Source: Kineosporia sp. R_H_3
GTDB lineage: Bacteria; Actinomycetota; Actinomycetes; Actinomycetales; Kineosporiaceae
Direction: 5' to 3'
Length of the DNA stretch: 47,012 nt
Assembly (NCBI RefSeq): GCF_002198675.1
Contig: NZ_MWLL01000208.1
Span: forward strand, 1 to 47,012
A program made the translations under genes and the position numbers. This document shows, piece after piece, positions 7,475-16,943 of the stretch. The stretch's first letter is position 1. Every line of letters starts with the position of its first letter. Below the pieces are notes generated by a model. That model worked only from the letters and a program-made list of their open reading frames with translations, was not told where the DNA came from and searched no databases.

Positions 7475-9412
7475 TCATCCGCACCGCCCGAGGTCGGTCT
7501 TCACCGTGGTCGGACGCACGAGCGCCTGGGCGCGCACCACGGCCGGCTTCTTCGTCGGGGGTTCCGCGAGCGTCAGCGTCATGGTCCGGCTCTGGCCCGG
7601 CTCGAGATCGAGCGTGAGCCCGTACGAGGGCAGCCCGGCCTGCACCCCGGACCCGAGGATCTGGCCGCCCGCACCGACGACGATCGTGTCAGGCAGCTCG
7701 CCCGCCCCCAGCGGCAGCCCGAGCGGCTTGCCGTCGAGCGTCGCCTCGAGCACGCGCGAGCCCTTGCTGACGAGCAGCTGCGCGTCGATCTTGTTCTGGC
7801 CCACCACGTAGCGCCCCGTCGGCACGTCGCCGCGGGTCACGACGTAGTCCGGCAGACCGCTCGCGGGCGCGGAGTTCTTCACGCTGAGCGTGACCTTCGA
7901 GCGGCGCGCGGAGCCCGAGCACTCGGTGACCGCGTAGGACAGAGACGACTGCAGATAGGCGTCGAGCTTGGTGCCGGCCGCGTTGACGAAGACCGACTGC
8001 ACGAAGGGCGTCCCGTCCCGCAGGACCGCCCCGCCGACGCCGCCGTCCGTCACGGCCTTCTGCTCGTCGGCGTGGCCGCTCCACACGAGGATGTGCCCCG
8101 TCCGGGCCGACTCCACGAGGGTCTTCAGCAGCGCCGCCCGGTCGCCCCGGCCGGAGAGCACGGCGTCGATCGTCGCGGTGCCGACCTGGAGCATGACCCG
8201 CTTGCGCTCGTAGACGTCCTTGCCGAGCCGGTACTGGCCGTCGTACACGAGCTTCTCGACCCCTGCGGCGTCCACCGTGCCGAGCTCACCGGCCTGCACC
8301 GGTCCGGTGACGGCGAGGATGCCCTTGAGCGCCACCGGATCGAGGGCGAAGGTTCCGTCGACGCGTTCCTTGGTTCCCGCCTCCCACATCGCGGCCCAGG
8401 CGCGGGAGACCTCGGGGAAGTCGGGGCTGAGGTTCGAGTTGACCCACAACGACGTCGCCCCCTGTGTGGCGTACCGCTCGTCGTAGTCGGGGTCGATGCC
8501 GGGGATCGCGAGCGGCAGCGCGGGCAGGTCCGCGTTGGACCCGACGCGGCGCACGTCCAGCGACCCCTTCGACGCGACGAGGGTGGCGTAGGCATCGATG
8601 AGCCCGCCGGTCCCCCGCGTCTCGGAGAGGTTCTGGAAGGCCAGGAAGTAGCGCCGGTCCCCCTGCGCACCGAGCATCGGCGGCACCACCCGCGCAGCGA
8701 CCGCCGCCGTGCGGGCGGTGCGCCCCACGGTGGTCAGCTGGTCGAGCAGCTGTGCGCGCGCCGCGGCCACCTGCGGGACGTAGGACGCCGGGAGGTCCTG
8801 CACCCGGGCGGTCGAGTCGTCGATGACCGTCGAGGCCGTCTGCAGGGCCCCGGCCGCGTTCGCGAGCCGCGTCACGTCGACGGTGCTGCCGTTCGTCACC
8901 ATCCGGGAGGGCTGTGCGACGTCCGCGGCGGACTCCAACGACGGTAATGCGTCCGAGGCGAGGGCATCGACGGCCTCGGTGAGGCCGCGCACTGTCTCGA
9001 TGGGGCTGCCTGCGACCGGGACGTGACCCCAGAACCACCACACGGGGTCGTGGGTCCGGTCGTTCGCGGTCCGGGCCGCGACCTGTACGGACGCGAGGGT
9101 GGACATCGCGTCGGCACCCGCCCCGCTCGACCAAGCCGTCTGCACGAGGGCCAGGTCCGACCGCGCCCCCTCGAGCTGCGACTTCGCCTGCAGCCCGGTC
9201 CAGGCGATCCACAACGCGCTGCTGACGACGAACAGGAGCAGCAGCGCGGCGCCGCCGAGCACCCACCGCACCGTGTGCTTGCGGCGCCGCCGGGCCGCCC
9301 GTCCGCGGCCGGTGGTGCCCCTGGTGACCTGGAGCCGGCCCTCGGACCTGCTGTGCCGCGCCGGCCCCGTGATCGTCTCGGGTGCGCGGACGACGTCCAC
9401 CGGACGAGTCAT
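7475..9412 (-). CDS. DUF4012 domain-containing membrane protein
   Basis: A 645-residue protein with a basic N-terminus (RRRRKH near 40) and one transmembrane helix (about 48-70). A large extracytoplasmic DUF4012 domain follows, recognised from features such as RYFLAFQNLSETRGTGG and WVNSNLSPDFPEVSRAW. DUF4012 proteins recur in actinobacterial surface-polysaccharide loci, but their biochemical role is not established; by position they could help assembly or attachment of polymer at the cell surface. A beta-rich C-terminal portion (about 500-640) follows. The start is ATG 9412, and the gene lies just downstream of the two small secreted-protein genes. Topology is predicted by eye. Confidence 0.85.
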   Translation of the reverse strand: MTRPVDVVRAPETITGPARHSRSEGRLQVTRGTTGRGRAARRRRKHTVRWVLGGAALLLLFVVSSALWIAWTGLQAKSQLEGARSDLALVQTAWSSGAGADAMSTLASVQVAARTANDRTHDPVWWFWGHVPVAGSPIETVRGLTEAVDALASDALPSLESAADVAQPSRMVTNGSTVDVTRLANAAGALQTASTVIDDSTARVQDLPASYVPQVAAARAQLLDQLTTVGRTARTAAVAARVVPPMLGAQGDRRYFLAFQNLSETRGTGGLIDAYATLVASKGSLDVRRVGSNADLPALPLAIPGIDPDYDERYATQGATSLWVNSNLSPDFPEVSRAWAAMWEAGTKERVDGTFALDPVALKGILAVTGPVQAGELGTVDAAGVEKLVYDGQYRLGKDVYERKRVMLQVGTATIDAVLSGRGDRAALLKTLVESARTGHILVWSGHADEQKAVTDGGVGGAVLRDGTPFVQSVFVNAAGTKLDAYLQSSLSYAVTECSGSARRSKVTLSVKNSAPASGLPDYVVTRGDVPTGRYVVGQNKIDAQLLVSKGSRVLEATLDGKPLGLPLGAGELPDTIVVGAGGQILGSGVQAGLPSYGLTLDLEPGQSRTMTLTLAEPPTKKPAVVRAQALVRPTTVKTDLGRCG

Positions 9413-9482
9413 CGCGCACCTCCGGACACGTTGGCGACGGGCAGTGACGGACAGCCGGACCCAGCGGGTGACGGCCCCGTCG

Positions 9483-9956
9483 TCAGTTCGTCACGACGAC
9501 CTGGACGGTGCCCGAGCTGGCGGTCTGCAGGCCGCCACCGGCAGCGCTGACGACCTGGAAGTACGTCGTCCTGCGCACGCCCGGGATCGTGAACGAGAAC
9601 TGCCCGGCCCGGGCACGTTCGCCGGTCTCGCCCCGCTTCACGAGCACGAAAGGGCCGTCGGCGCTCGGCGCCGAGTAGACGGCCACGGGCCAGTCCGGCA
9701 GGCCGCACGCGTTGAGCCGCACCGTGCCGCTCAGGGTGAACGAGCGCCCCGGGCGAACGGACGACGGACCGGTCAGCGTGACGACAGGACGCACCTGCGG
9801 CGGGTAGTTGCAGCCGCGCGGGACCCGGACGGAGTCTGCGAGAAGGGCCGGCGACCGGCCCGACGGCTGCGCCCCGAGAGCGGACGAGGCCGTTGTCACC
9901 GCGACAGCGGCGACCGCGGCGGCAGCCATTCCCAGCACGAGGCGGGACCGACGCAT
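9483..9956 (-). CDS. small secreted Ig-like protein, paralogue A
   Basis: A 157-residue protein with a Sec signal peptide (MRRSRLVLG, an Ala-rich helix, likely cleavage near SALGAQ). The mature part is beta-rich, with two cysteines (in GCNYPP and NACGLPDW) and a repeating pattern of PxVTLxG, CGLxxWxVxxY, SPxxxGPF and TTYFxVV. I chose ATG 9956 because GAGGGAGT lies 7 nt upstream; the frame extends to 9980. The next gene upstream encodes a protein with the same layout, so the pair looks like a tandem duplication. Family name and function are unknown; a beta-sandwich surface or matrix protein is inferred from its place in the polysaccharide locus. Confidence 0.75.
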   Translation of the reverse strand: MRRSRLVLGMAAAAVAAVAVTTASSALGAQPSGRSPALLADSVRVPRGCNYPPQVRPVVTLTGPSSVRPGRSFTLSGTVRLNACGLPDWPVAVYSAPSADGPFVLVKRGETGERARAGQFSFTIPGVRRTTYFQVVSAAGGGLQTASSGTVQVVVTN

Positions 9957-10050
9957 ATGAGTTACTCCCTCGTGAAACACCTACCCCCGAGGTGCCGACG
10001 GGGATCAAGGTACACGCGGAGTACATGCGTCGCCGAAGAATGGTCGTTTC

Positions 10051-10533
10051 CTACGGCACGAACGTCACGGTAATGGTGTTCGAGGTGCCCGGCCCGAGAC
10101 CGGCGGCACTCTCGGTGACCACCTTGAAGTAGGTGGTCTCCTTGATCTTGACGTCCTCGAACGTCCGGATTCCGCGGCTGTTCGTCGTCTTGCGGGAGAC
10201 CTTGGTATACGTGCCTGTCGCCGTCGGGCTCTTGTACAGCACGACGCGCCAGTTCTTCAGCCCGCAGTCGTTGTACGTGACGACCGCCGTGAGCTTGATC
10301 TCCTGGTTCTTCTTCGCGGAGGAGCGATTCGTCGACAGCGTCACCGTGGGCGCCGAGTGCGGCGGGTACACGCAGTCGTCGGGAATCTTGCGCGTGTGCG
10401 CGAGGAAGCCGACCCCTGCCGCGACGCGCTGCACCGGCGACGCCTCCCCCGGCAGCGCTGCAGCGGCCGTGGCCGGCACGGCGATCGCCAGAACGGCGAG
10501 AGTGATTGCTAGGTAACGCTTCCGGCGCGACAT
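10051..10533 (-). CDS. small secreted Ig-like protein, paralogue B
   Basis: A 160-residue protein with a basic N-terminus and hydrophobic signal peptide (MSRRKRYLAI, cleavage near TAAAALPG). The mature domain matches the downstream protein strand for strand: DCVYPPHSAPTVTLS, NDCGLKNWRVVLYKSP, TTYFKVV and a final TITVTFV strand. The two cysteines occupy equivalent positions and could form a disulfide. It is Lys/Thr-richer than paralogue A. ATG 10533 follows a GGGGGGAA purine tract. It is the first gene of the minus-strand block, so the promoter for the block probably lies in the 510-nt gap upstream. Confidence 0.75.
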   Translation of the reverse strand: MSRRKRYLAITLAVLAIAVPATAAAALPGEASPVQRVAAGVGFLAHTRKIPDDCVYPPHSAPTVTLSTNRSSAKKNQEIKLTAVVTYNDCGLKNWRVVLYKSPTATGTYTKVSRKTTNSRGIRTFEDVKIKETTYFKVVTESAAGLGPGTSNTITVTFVP

Positions 10534-11043
10534 CGGGTTCCCCCCACTGAAGTTCAATGATCACCCTGAGGGATCAGTGCAGAACAGACAGTAGCGCCCC
10601 TCTGCGGGCGGCGAGGACGACTTGGCCGCACGCCGGGCCTTCTCGCGGACAACTCGTCCGAACGGCCGAGGAGATCCGACACGCCCTACGCACGGTCATC
10701 AGTTAATTCTGCGTTTCGCCCGCCATGACGGCGCGCACACGCGAGGACCGCTCTCCGCCGGCATTTCCGAGTATTTGCCCGGCAGCACGCTCACGGAGCG
10801 CATTTCCTCCTCCGAACCGCCGATGCACCGGTCACCCGAAGGGAATGCGCGCCTCCCCCGAGCACCCGAGAACCTGTGGTGTCAGGAAAATGTCAAGTGC
10901 GGAAGTGCCCGACGGTCGTCGCAGACGCGCGTAATGTCTGGCCCCGGAGCACGCGGGGGTGTGCAGCAATTCATGTCGACGTCGACCTTCACCGTTCTCG
11001 GTGGGGGTCGGGACGTCATGCGTCCACACGGGGAGAATTCTTC
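10534..11043. other. divergent intergenic region between secreted-protein and glycosyltransferase genes
   Basis: These 510 nt separate two divergent polysaccharide blocks and are less GC-rich than the flanks (for example around 10700 and 10880-10900). I see no convincing gene. Possible -10 boxes are TACTGT on the minus strand (10588-10593) and TAATGT on the plus strand (10932-10937). Neither has a good -35, so they are only candidates. Confidence 0.45.
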
Positions 11044-12360
11044 ATGACGACAGGCACCCACGCGGGCTTTTCCGGTGCGCCCGGACGGCGGGACGCGCCC
11101 ACGCTGCCCGACGGCGTCCGGATCCCGGCCCCGGCCGGGCACGCCACGGCGCTGCACGAGGGCCGGCTCTCCGTGGACGTCGTCGCGCCGTCACCGACGT
11201 CCGACCTGTCGCTCCGCACCAGCTCGACGAGCACCTCGACGACCGCCTCCCCCACCGGAGCGCACGTCGACCTCGGCCGGATGGTCGTCCTCAACGAGTG
11301 GTTCGAGTCCATCGGCGGCGCGGAGCGCACCCTCCTCGCGATGCTCGACGCTTTTCCCGGCGCGGAGGGCTACGCCCTCTGGAAGGACGCCGGCGCCCAG
11401 GCCCCGGCCCACCTGAGGGAGTCGTGGCTGGCGCGCACGCCGTTGCGCGGCCGCAAGGCCCTCACCCTCCCGCTCATGCCGTTCGTGTGGCGCACCCAGA
11501 CCCGGCGCCGGTACGACGTCGTCCTCAGCCTGAGCCACTCGCTGAACCACACGGCACGCTTCCCGCTGAACCCCGGCGGCGCGCACCTGTCCTACGTGCA
11601 CACGCCCGCCCGGTACGTGCACCTGCCGGAGATCGACCGCCGGCGCCGTGCGGGGCTGCAGAGCCTCGCGGTCGGCGTCACGAAGCAGATCGAGCGCCGC
11701 ACGAGCCGGCACGTCGACAGCTACGCGGCGAACTCCGTCGAGGTGCAGCAACGGATCCGCGAGTTCTGGGGCCGTGACGCGCGTGTCGTCAACCCGCCGG
11801 TGCGCACCGGGTTCTTCACCCCGGACGACGCACCCACGCCCGTCTGCGACCGCGGGTACCTGCTCGGCGTCGGCCGCTGGATCCTCTACAAGCGGTTCGA
11901 CACGATGATCGACGTCGCGGCGCGGTCCGGGCTGCCGCTCGTGCTCGCCGGCGCCGGCCCGATGGAGGGCGAGCTCCGTGAGCGTGCGGCCGCCTCCGGA
12001 GTTCCGGTGGCGTTCGAGGTGCGCCCGACCGACGAGCGGGTCCGCGAGCTCATGCGCGGCGCGAAGGCGCTGCTCTTCCCGTGCCACGAGGACTTCGGCA
12101 TCGTCCCCGTCGAGGCGCAGGCCTGCGGCACCCCTGTCGTCGGTCTCGGCCGGGGCGGGCTCGCCGAGACGGTCGTCGACGGCCGGACCGGTGCCCTCGT
12201 CGACGAGATCGACGTGACGGCCCTCGCGGACGCCGTCCGGCGGGTCGACCGCCTGGATCCCCTGGACATGCGCGCGAACGCGCTGCGTTTCGGCAGCGAC
12301 CGGTTCGCGGCCCAGGTGCAGCAGTGGGTCCACGACGTGCAGGCAGGCGACCGGTTCTGA
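11044..12360 (+). CDS. glycosyltransferase family 4 protein (WbaZ-like)
   Basis: A 438-residue GT-B enzyme. About 78 N-terminal residues are Thr/Ser/Pro-rich and poorly ordered. The catalytic part then begins VVLNEWFESIGGAERTLLAML, followed by LSYVHTPARYVH. The donor domain contains GVGRWILYKRFD, LVLAGAGPME and the EX7E-type motif HEDFGIVPVEAQACG. The SYVHTPxRY segment is typical of GT4 mannosyl-type enzymes in O-antigen loci. ATG 11044 has GGGGAGAA upstream; an internal ATG at 11281 would remove the low-complexity extension but has no good ribosome-binding site. It is the first gene of the plus-strand block. Donor specificity is unknown. Confidence 0.87.
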   Translation: MTTGTHAGFSGAPGRRDAPTLPDGVRIPAPAGHATALHEGRLSVDVVAPSPTSDLSLRTSSTSTSTTASPTGAHVDLGRMVVLNEWFESIGGAERTLLAMLDAFPGAEGYALWKDAGAQAPAHLRESWLARTPLRGRKALTLPLMPFVWRTQTRRRYDVVLSLSHSLNHTARFPLNPGGAHLSYVHTPARYVHLPEIDRRRRAGLQSLAVGVTKQIERRTSRHVDSYAANSVEVQQRIREFWGRDARVVNPPVRTGFFTPDDAPTPVCDRGYLLGVGRWILYKRFDTMIDVAARSGLPLVLAGAGPMEGELRERAAASGVPVAFEVRPTDERVRELMRGAKALLFPCHEDFGIVPVEAQACGTPVVGLGRGGLAETVVDGRTGALVDEIDVTALADAVRRVDRLDPLDMRANALRFGSDRFAAQVQQWVHDVQAGDRF

Positions 12361-12374
12361 GCGGTACGACGGGG

Positions 12375-13670
12375 ATGCGAGTGCTGCGGGTCTACCACGC
12401 AGGTCGTGACGCGGCGCACCGCCGGCGCGAGGCCGCGCTCGTCGCGGCGGGCGTCGACGTGCACCTCGTCGTCCCCTCCGCCTGGCCGGACGGCGGCTCC
12501 GAGCGTCATCTCACGGAGACCCGGTTCCCAGTCACCGAGCTCGACGTGACCCGCCCCGGCGACGTCAACCGGCACCGGCACACGGACGACGCGCAGGTCC
12601 GGGCCGTCATCGACGCCGTCCGTCCCGACGTCCTCGACCTCCACGAGGAGCCGTTCAGCGCTGTTGCCCGGCAGTGGCTCCGCCGCGCCCCCGCGGACCT
12701 GCCCGTCGTCATGTACACGGCGCAGAACCTCGACAAGCGTTTCCCGCCGCCGTTCCACCAGTACGAGCGGGCCGCCCTCGCACGCGTCGACGGGTTCTAC
12801 CCGTGCTCGCTGCAGGCGGCGTCCGTCGTGCGTGGCAAGGGCTCGCACGCCCGGATCGACGTGCTGCCGCTCGGCGTGCCCGCGGACGCGCTGCGGACGG
12901 GCGACCAGGACGCGGACGACGGCCCGTTCCGGCTCGCGCTCCTCGGCCGGCTCGTGCCCGAGAAGGGCGTGCGGGACGCCGTCCGCGTGCTCGCCGCGGT
13001 CGCCGCCACGACACCCGCGCGCCTGACGGTCGTCGGGACCGGCCCCGAGCTCGAGCCGGCGCTGCACCTCGCCGAGCGCCTCGGCGTCCGCGAGCACGTC
13101 GAGCACCTCGGCTGGCAGGGCCCCGATGCCGTCTCGGAGCTCTACCGCGCCGCGCACGTCATCCTCGTGCCGAGCACCGGCACGACGACGTGGGTCGAGC
13201 AGTTCGGCCGCGTCATCGTCGAGGCCCAGGCCGCCGGCGCCGTGGTCGCGGGTTATGCGAGCGGCTCGATCCCCGAGGTCGTCGGCGACGCCGGGCTGCT
13301 CGTCGGGGAGGGCGAGGTCGACCGGCTCGGTGCTGCGGTGACGCTGCTCGCCGAGAACCGCGCGCTGTGGAAGGAGCTCCGGGACGCCGGCGCCCTTCAG
13401 GCCGCCGGCTGCTCGTGGGCGGTCGTCGCCGCCGGCCAGGCGGCGCTGTACCGGGCGGTGCTGGACGCTCGGCTCTCCGGACGGGCCACCGCACCTCCGT
13501 CCGCGCGACGCACGACGGCGGCAGGGCGGCGGGGCCGGCGCGCCGCGGCCGTCGGCGAGTTCGGGCCGCCCGCGACGTGCGCCGGCACGGAGCGTCCCTT
13601 CGCGCTCCCCTTCCTGCGAGAGCCCACCCCGGTCTCGCGCCTCCTCGGCCGGGTGCTCGATGAGATCTGA
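12375..13670 (+). CDS. glycosyltransferase family 4 protein
   Basis: A 431-residue GT-B protein. The N-terminal half starts MRVLRVYHAGRDAAHRRRE and contains DVLDLHEEPFS. The C-terminal half contains LALLGRLVPEKGVRD, LTVVGTGPELE and an EX7E-type motif in EQFGRVIVEAQAAG, then SGSIPEVVGDAGLLV. The last 70 residues are Arg/Ala-rich and probably disordered. ATG 12375 is 14 nt after the preceding stop with only a weak purine stretch (GGGG) upstream. It overlaps the next gene by 11 nt. It likely adds a sugar to the same polymer as its neighbours. Confidence 0.85.
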   Translation: MRVLRVYHAGRDAAHRRREAALVAAGVDVHLVVPSAWPDGGSERHLTETRFPVTELDVTRPGDVNRHRHTDDAQVRAVIDAVRPDVLDLHEEPFSAVARQWLRRAPADLPVVMYTAQNLDKRFPPPFHQYERAALARVDGFYPCSLQAASVVRGKGSHARIDVLPLGVPADALRTGDQDADDGPFRLALLGRLVPEKGVRDAVRVLAAVAATTPARLTVVGTGPELEPALHLAERLGVREHVEHLGWQGPDAVSELYRAAHVILVPSTGTTTWVEQFGRVIVEAQAAGAVVAGYASGSIPEVVGDAGLLVGEGEVDRLGAAVTLLAENRALWKELRDAGALQAAGCSWAVVAAGQAALYRAVLDARLSGRATAPPSARRTTAAGRRGRRAAAVGEFGPPATCAGTERPFALPFLREPTPVSRLLGRVLDEI

Positions 13671-14355
13671 CCCCGGGCCGGCGCTGCGGCTCACCGGGCC
13701 GAGCGCGCTTCTCGTCCTCACCGGCGCCGAGCGGCCCGGTGCGGCGACGGCAACCGGTCTCGCGAGGGTGCACGACCGCACCGTCGCGCTCCACGGCTGG
13801 CGGACGGCGGACACCACGCTCCGGCTGCTGCGGTCGGTCGCCGGGCCGCCGACGTTGCGCCCCTACAGCGCCACCCTGCACGCGGCGCAGATGCTCGAGG
13901 ACGACGCCCCCGGCACCGCGGCGCTCTGCGGGCTCGCCCGCACGCTGCTCGCCCCCGGCGAGCGCCGCCGCACGCTCGCCCGGTTCGTCGTCACCGCCGC
14001 GGAACGCCGGCTCACGCAGGCGCCCGCGCTGCCCGCCGAGGACGTCGTCGCCCTGCGCACCGTCCTCGCCCTCGCGGCGGACCACCCCGACGACGCGGCC
14101 GTGCTCGCGCCGCTGTTCCTCGGTGTCCACGAGCACGGGGCGGGCACCGTGCTGCACCTGCCGGACGGCGCCCCGCTCGCCGTCGTCCGGGGTCACCTCG
14201 ACCTGACCGTCAGCACGTCTGCCGCCCGGCTCGCCTTCGGCGGGCTGCGGAACTCCGGCGACACCAACGGCGAGTTCACGGCGGCCCTGCGGCCGACGAG
14301 CCCTCGCCGCACGACCAGCGACGAGCTCCGGACCGACGCGGCCGCGGCGTCCTGA
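13660..14355 (+). CDS. unrecognised protein in the rhamnose/polysaccharide block
   Basis: A 231-residue protein I do not recognise. It overlaps the glycosyltransferase gene by 11 nt and ends 40 nt before rfbB, so it is probably cotranscribed. No signal peptide or membrane helix is visible. The first 60 residues alternate short beta-like segments (SALLVLTGAERPG, TVALHGWRT). The middle (about 70-155) is Ala/Leu/Arg-rich and helical, and the part after about 160 is again beta-like (GAGTVLHLPDGAPLAVV, SAARLAFGGLRNSGDTNG). The C-terminal 30 residues look disordered. Codon use matches the neighbours. No function is assigned. Confidence 0.65.
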   Translation: MRSDPGPALRLTGPSALLVLTGAERPGAATATGLARVHDRTVALHGWRTADTTLRLLRSVAGPPTLRPYSATLHAAQMLEDDAPGTAALCGLARTLLAPGERRRTLARFVVTAAERRLTQAPALPAEDVVALRTVLALAADHPDDAAVLAPLFLGVHEHGAGTVLHLPDGAPLAVVRGHLDLTVSTSAARLAFGGLRNSGDTNGEFTAALRPTSPRRTTSDELRTDAAAAS

Positions 14356-14395
14356 GGACGACCCGGCGCACACGACAGATGGGACAATTCTCGGC

Positions 14396-15385
14396 ATGAA
14401 GATCCTCGTCACGGGTGGGGCGGGATTCATCGGCTCCTGCTTCGTCCGGATGACCCTCGCGGACGCCCTGCCCGGCCTCGTGGGCGCGGAGGTCGTCGTC
14501 CTCGACAAGCTGACGTACGCCGGCACGACGACGAACCTCACGACCGTGCTCGGGTCGCCGCGGCTGCGCTTCGTCGAGGGCGACATCCTCGACCGCGAGC
14601 TCGTCGGGAGCCTCGTGCAGGGCGTCGACGCCGTCGTGCACTTCGCCGCCGAGAGCCACGTCGACCGCTCGATCTCCGGTGCCGCCGACTTTGTCGTCAC
14701 CAACGTCGTCGGCACCCAGACGGTGCTCGACGCCACGCTCGGCGCGCCCGGCCTGCGCTTCCTCCACGTCTCGACCGACGAGGTCTACGGCTCGATCGAC
14801 GTCGGCAGCTGGCCCGAGACCCACCCGCTCGACCCGAACTCGCCGTACGCCGCGAGCAAGGCGTCGTCCGACCTCGTCGCCCGCTCGTACTTCCGCACGC
14901 ACCGCACCGACGTCGTCGTCACGCGCTGCTCGAACAACTACGGGCCGCACCAGTTCCCGGAGAAGGTCATCCCGCTGTTCGTCACGAACCTCGTCGACGG
15001 CGGCACCGTCCCGCTCTACGGCGACGGGCTCAACGTGCGCGACTGGCTGCACGTCGAGGACCACTGCCGCGGCCTCGCGCTCGCGCTGACGAAGGGCCGC
15101 GCCGGCGAGGTCTACAACATCGGCGGCGGGACCGAGCTGACGAACCGCGAGCTCACCGAACGGCTGCTCGCCGCCACCGGGCGGGACTGGAGCGCCGTCG
15201 TCCCGGTCGAGGACCGCAAGGGCCACGACCGCCGCTACTCGGTCGACATCCGCAAGATCTCCGAGGAGCTCGGCTACGCGCCCCAGGTGCCGTTCGAGCA
15301 GGGGCTGGCCGACACGGTCGACTGGTACCGCGCCCGCCGCGACTGGTGGGAGCCGCTCAAGGCGGCCGCGCCGTCCGTGCGATGA
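14396..15385 (+). CDS. rfbB: dTDP-glucose 4,6-dehydratase
   Basis: A 329-residue extended SDR enzyme that converts dTDP-D-glucose to dTDP-4-keto-6-deoxyglucose, the second step of dTDP-L-rhamnose synthesis. Visible marks are the NAD-binding GGAGFIGSCFVR at the N-terminus, AESHVDRSI, STDEVYG, the catalytic YAASK, and NNYGPHQFPEKVIPLF, all diagnostic for RmlB. Length is as expected for the family. It overlaps rfbD by ATGA at its 3' end. The three other rhamnose genes follow directly. Confidence 0.96.
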   Translation: MKILVTGGAGFIGSCFVRMTLADALPGLVGAEVVVLDKLTYAGTTTNLTTVLGSPRLRFVEGDILDRELVGSLVQGVDAVVHFAAESHVDRSISGAADFVVTNVVGTQTVLDATLGAPGLRFLHVSTDEVYGSIDVGSWPETHPLDPNSPYAASKASSDLVARSYFRTHRTDVVVTRCSNNYGPHQFPEKVIPLFVTNLVDGGTVPLYGDGLNVRDWLHVEDHCRGLALALTKGRAGEVYNIGGGTELTNRELTERLLAATGRDWSAVVPVEDRKGHDRRYSVDIRKISEELGYAPQVPFEQGLADTVDWYRARRDWWEPLKAAAPSVR

Positions 15386-16305
15386 CCGGCGCCGCATCGC
15401 CCGGCGCGACCCGCCGCTGGGTCGTCGTCGGCGCCGCCGGCATGCTCGGCACCGACCTGCGCACCGCACTCGCCGCGGCCGGGCAGGACGACGTCAGGCT
15501 CCTCGACCGCGGGGACGTCGACATCACCGACCCGGCCGCCGTCCGGGACGTCGTCGGCACGGCGCTGTCGGACGGCGGTCACCGCGGCGAGGCCGTGCTC
15601 GTCAACTGCGCCGCCTGGACGGCCGTCGACGACGCCGAGGCGCACGAGGCCGCGGCCTTCGCCGTCAACGCGACCGGCCCGCACCTGCTGGCCCGGGCGT
15701 GCGCCGACGCCGGGGCACGGATGCTCCACGTGTCGACCGACTACGTGTTCGCCGGCACGAGCCGGACGCCGTACGCGGAAGGCGCGGCCCTCGGGCCCGC
15801 ATCGGCGTACGGCCGCACCAAGGCGGCCGGCGAGTGGGCCGTGGCCTCGGCCCTGCCCGGCGCGCACTGGCTCGTCCGCACCGCCTGGCTGTACGGCGCG
15901 CACGGGCCGAACTTCGTCACGACGATGCGCCGGCTCGCCGCCGAACGCCCCACCGTCGACGTCGTCACCGACCAGGTCGGGCAGCCGACCTGGTCCGCCG
16001 ACCTGGCGGGCCGGCTCGTCGACCTCGTCCTCGCCGACTCCCCCGCCGGGACGTATCACGGCACCTCGGCGGGCGAGTGCTCGTGGTTCGACCTCGCCCG
16101 GGCCGTCTTCGAGGGCAGCGGCCACGACCCCGAGCGGGTCCGGCCCACGACCTCCGACGCGTTCGTCCGGCCCGCACCACGACCCGCCCGGTCGGTGCTC
16201 GGGCACGACGCCTGGGCCCGCACCGGCCTGGCACCGCTGCCGCACTGGCGCGACGCCCTCACCCGGTACCTCGCGACGGCGGACGCTCCCGCCGTCCCCC
16301 GCTGA
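15382..16305 (+). CDS. rfbD: dTDP-4-dehydrorhamnose reductase
   Basis: A 307-residue NADPH-dependent SDR that makes dTDP-L-rhamnose in the last pathway step. It has the cofactor motif [35 protein letters not shown], the active-site YGRTK and the substrate-side segment [14 protein letters not shown] use ATG 15382, which overlaps the rfbB stop as ATGA; the longer open frame upstream is a shadow. The order rfbB-rfbD-rfbC-rfbA differs from the common BDAC or ACBD orders but the set is complete. Confidence 0.95.
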   Translation: MTGAASPGATRRWVVVGAAGMLGTDLRTALAAAGQDDVRLLDRGDVDITDPAAVRDVVGTALSDGGHRGEAVLVNCAAWTAVDDAEAHEAAAFAVNATGPHLLARACADAGARMLHVSTDYVFAGTSRTPYAEGAALGPASAYGRTKAAGEWAVASALPGAHWLVRTAWLYGAHGPNFVTTMRRLAAERPTVDVVTDQVGQPTWSADLAGRLVDLVLADSPAGTYHGTSAGECSWFDLARAVFEGSGHDPERVRPTTSDAFVRPAPRPARSVLGHDAWARTGLAPLPHWRDALTRYLATADAPAVPR

Positions 16306-16319
16306 AGGAGAGCACCACC

Positions 16320-16943
16320 ATGGACATCCGCCCGCTGGGGATCGAGGGCGCCTGGGCGTTCACCCCGAGGCAGTTCCGCGACGACCGGGGCGTCTTCCTC
16401 GAGTGGTACCGGCACGAGGGTCTCGCCGAGCACGTCGGGCACCCGCTCGACCTGCGGCAGGCCAACTGCTCGGTCTCGTCGGCGGGCACCGTCCGCGGCG
16501 TCCACTTCGCGGACGTGCCGCCGAGCCAGGCCAAGTACGTCACCTGCGTGCGCGGCGCCGTCGTCGACGTCGTCGTGGACGTGCGGGTCGGCTCGCCGAC
16601 GTTCGGTGCATGGGAGGCCGTGCGGCTCGACGAGACCGACCGCACCGCGGTGTACCTGTCCGAGGGTCTCGGGCACGCGTTCGCGGCGCTCACCGACGAC
16701 GCGACGGTCGTCTACCTCTGCAGCGAGGTCTACACCCCCGCCGCCGAGCACGGCATCACCCCGCTCGACCCGGACGTCGCCGTCGACTGGGCGTCGTTCG
16801 GGGTCGGGGAGCCGCTCCTCTCCCCCAAGGACGCCGCGGCGCCGACGCTCGCCCAGGCCCGCGACAGCGGTCTGCTGCCGCAGTACGCGGCCTGCCTCGA
16901 GCACCGCCGCGCGCTCGCCGTCCGCAGCGGGGCGGGCGTCTGA
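16320..16943 (+). CDS. rfbC: dTDP-4-dehydrorhamnose 3,5-epimerase
   Basis: A 207-residue cupin-type epimerase, third enzyme of dTDP-L-rhamnose synthesis. [12 protein letters not shown], the RGVHF segment with the catalytic His, and [21 protein letters not shown] mark the RmlC family. The start is ATG 16320 with a strong GAAGGAG upstream. The stop overlaps the rfbA start as TGATG. Length is within the normal range of about 180-210 residues. Confidence 0.95.
   Translation: MDIRPLGIEGAWAFTPRQFRDDRGVFLEWYRHEGLAEHVGHPLDLRQANCSVSSAGTVRGVHFADVPPSQAKYVTCVRGAVVDVVVDVRVGSPTFGAWEAVRLDETDRTAVYLSEGLGHAFAALTDDATVVYLCSEVYTPAAEHGITPLDPDVAVDWASFGVGEPLLSPKDAAAPTLAQARDSGLLPQYAACLEHRRALAVRSGAGV

Noticed and set aside
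5324-8947. Very long plus-strand open frame (1207 codons) opposite the Wzc-like and DUF4012 genes
   Set aside because: It has no recognisable domain, is Arg/Gly-rich as expected of a shadow in high-GC DNA, and both minus-strand genes have clear motifs.
10534-11043. A small gene or riboswitch in the divergent gap
   Set aside because: Short open frames there lack ribosome-binding sites and coding bias, and no recognisable riboswitch core was seen.
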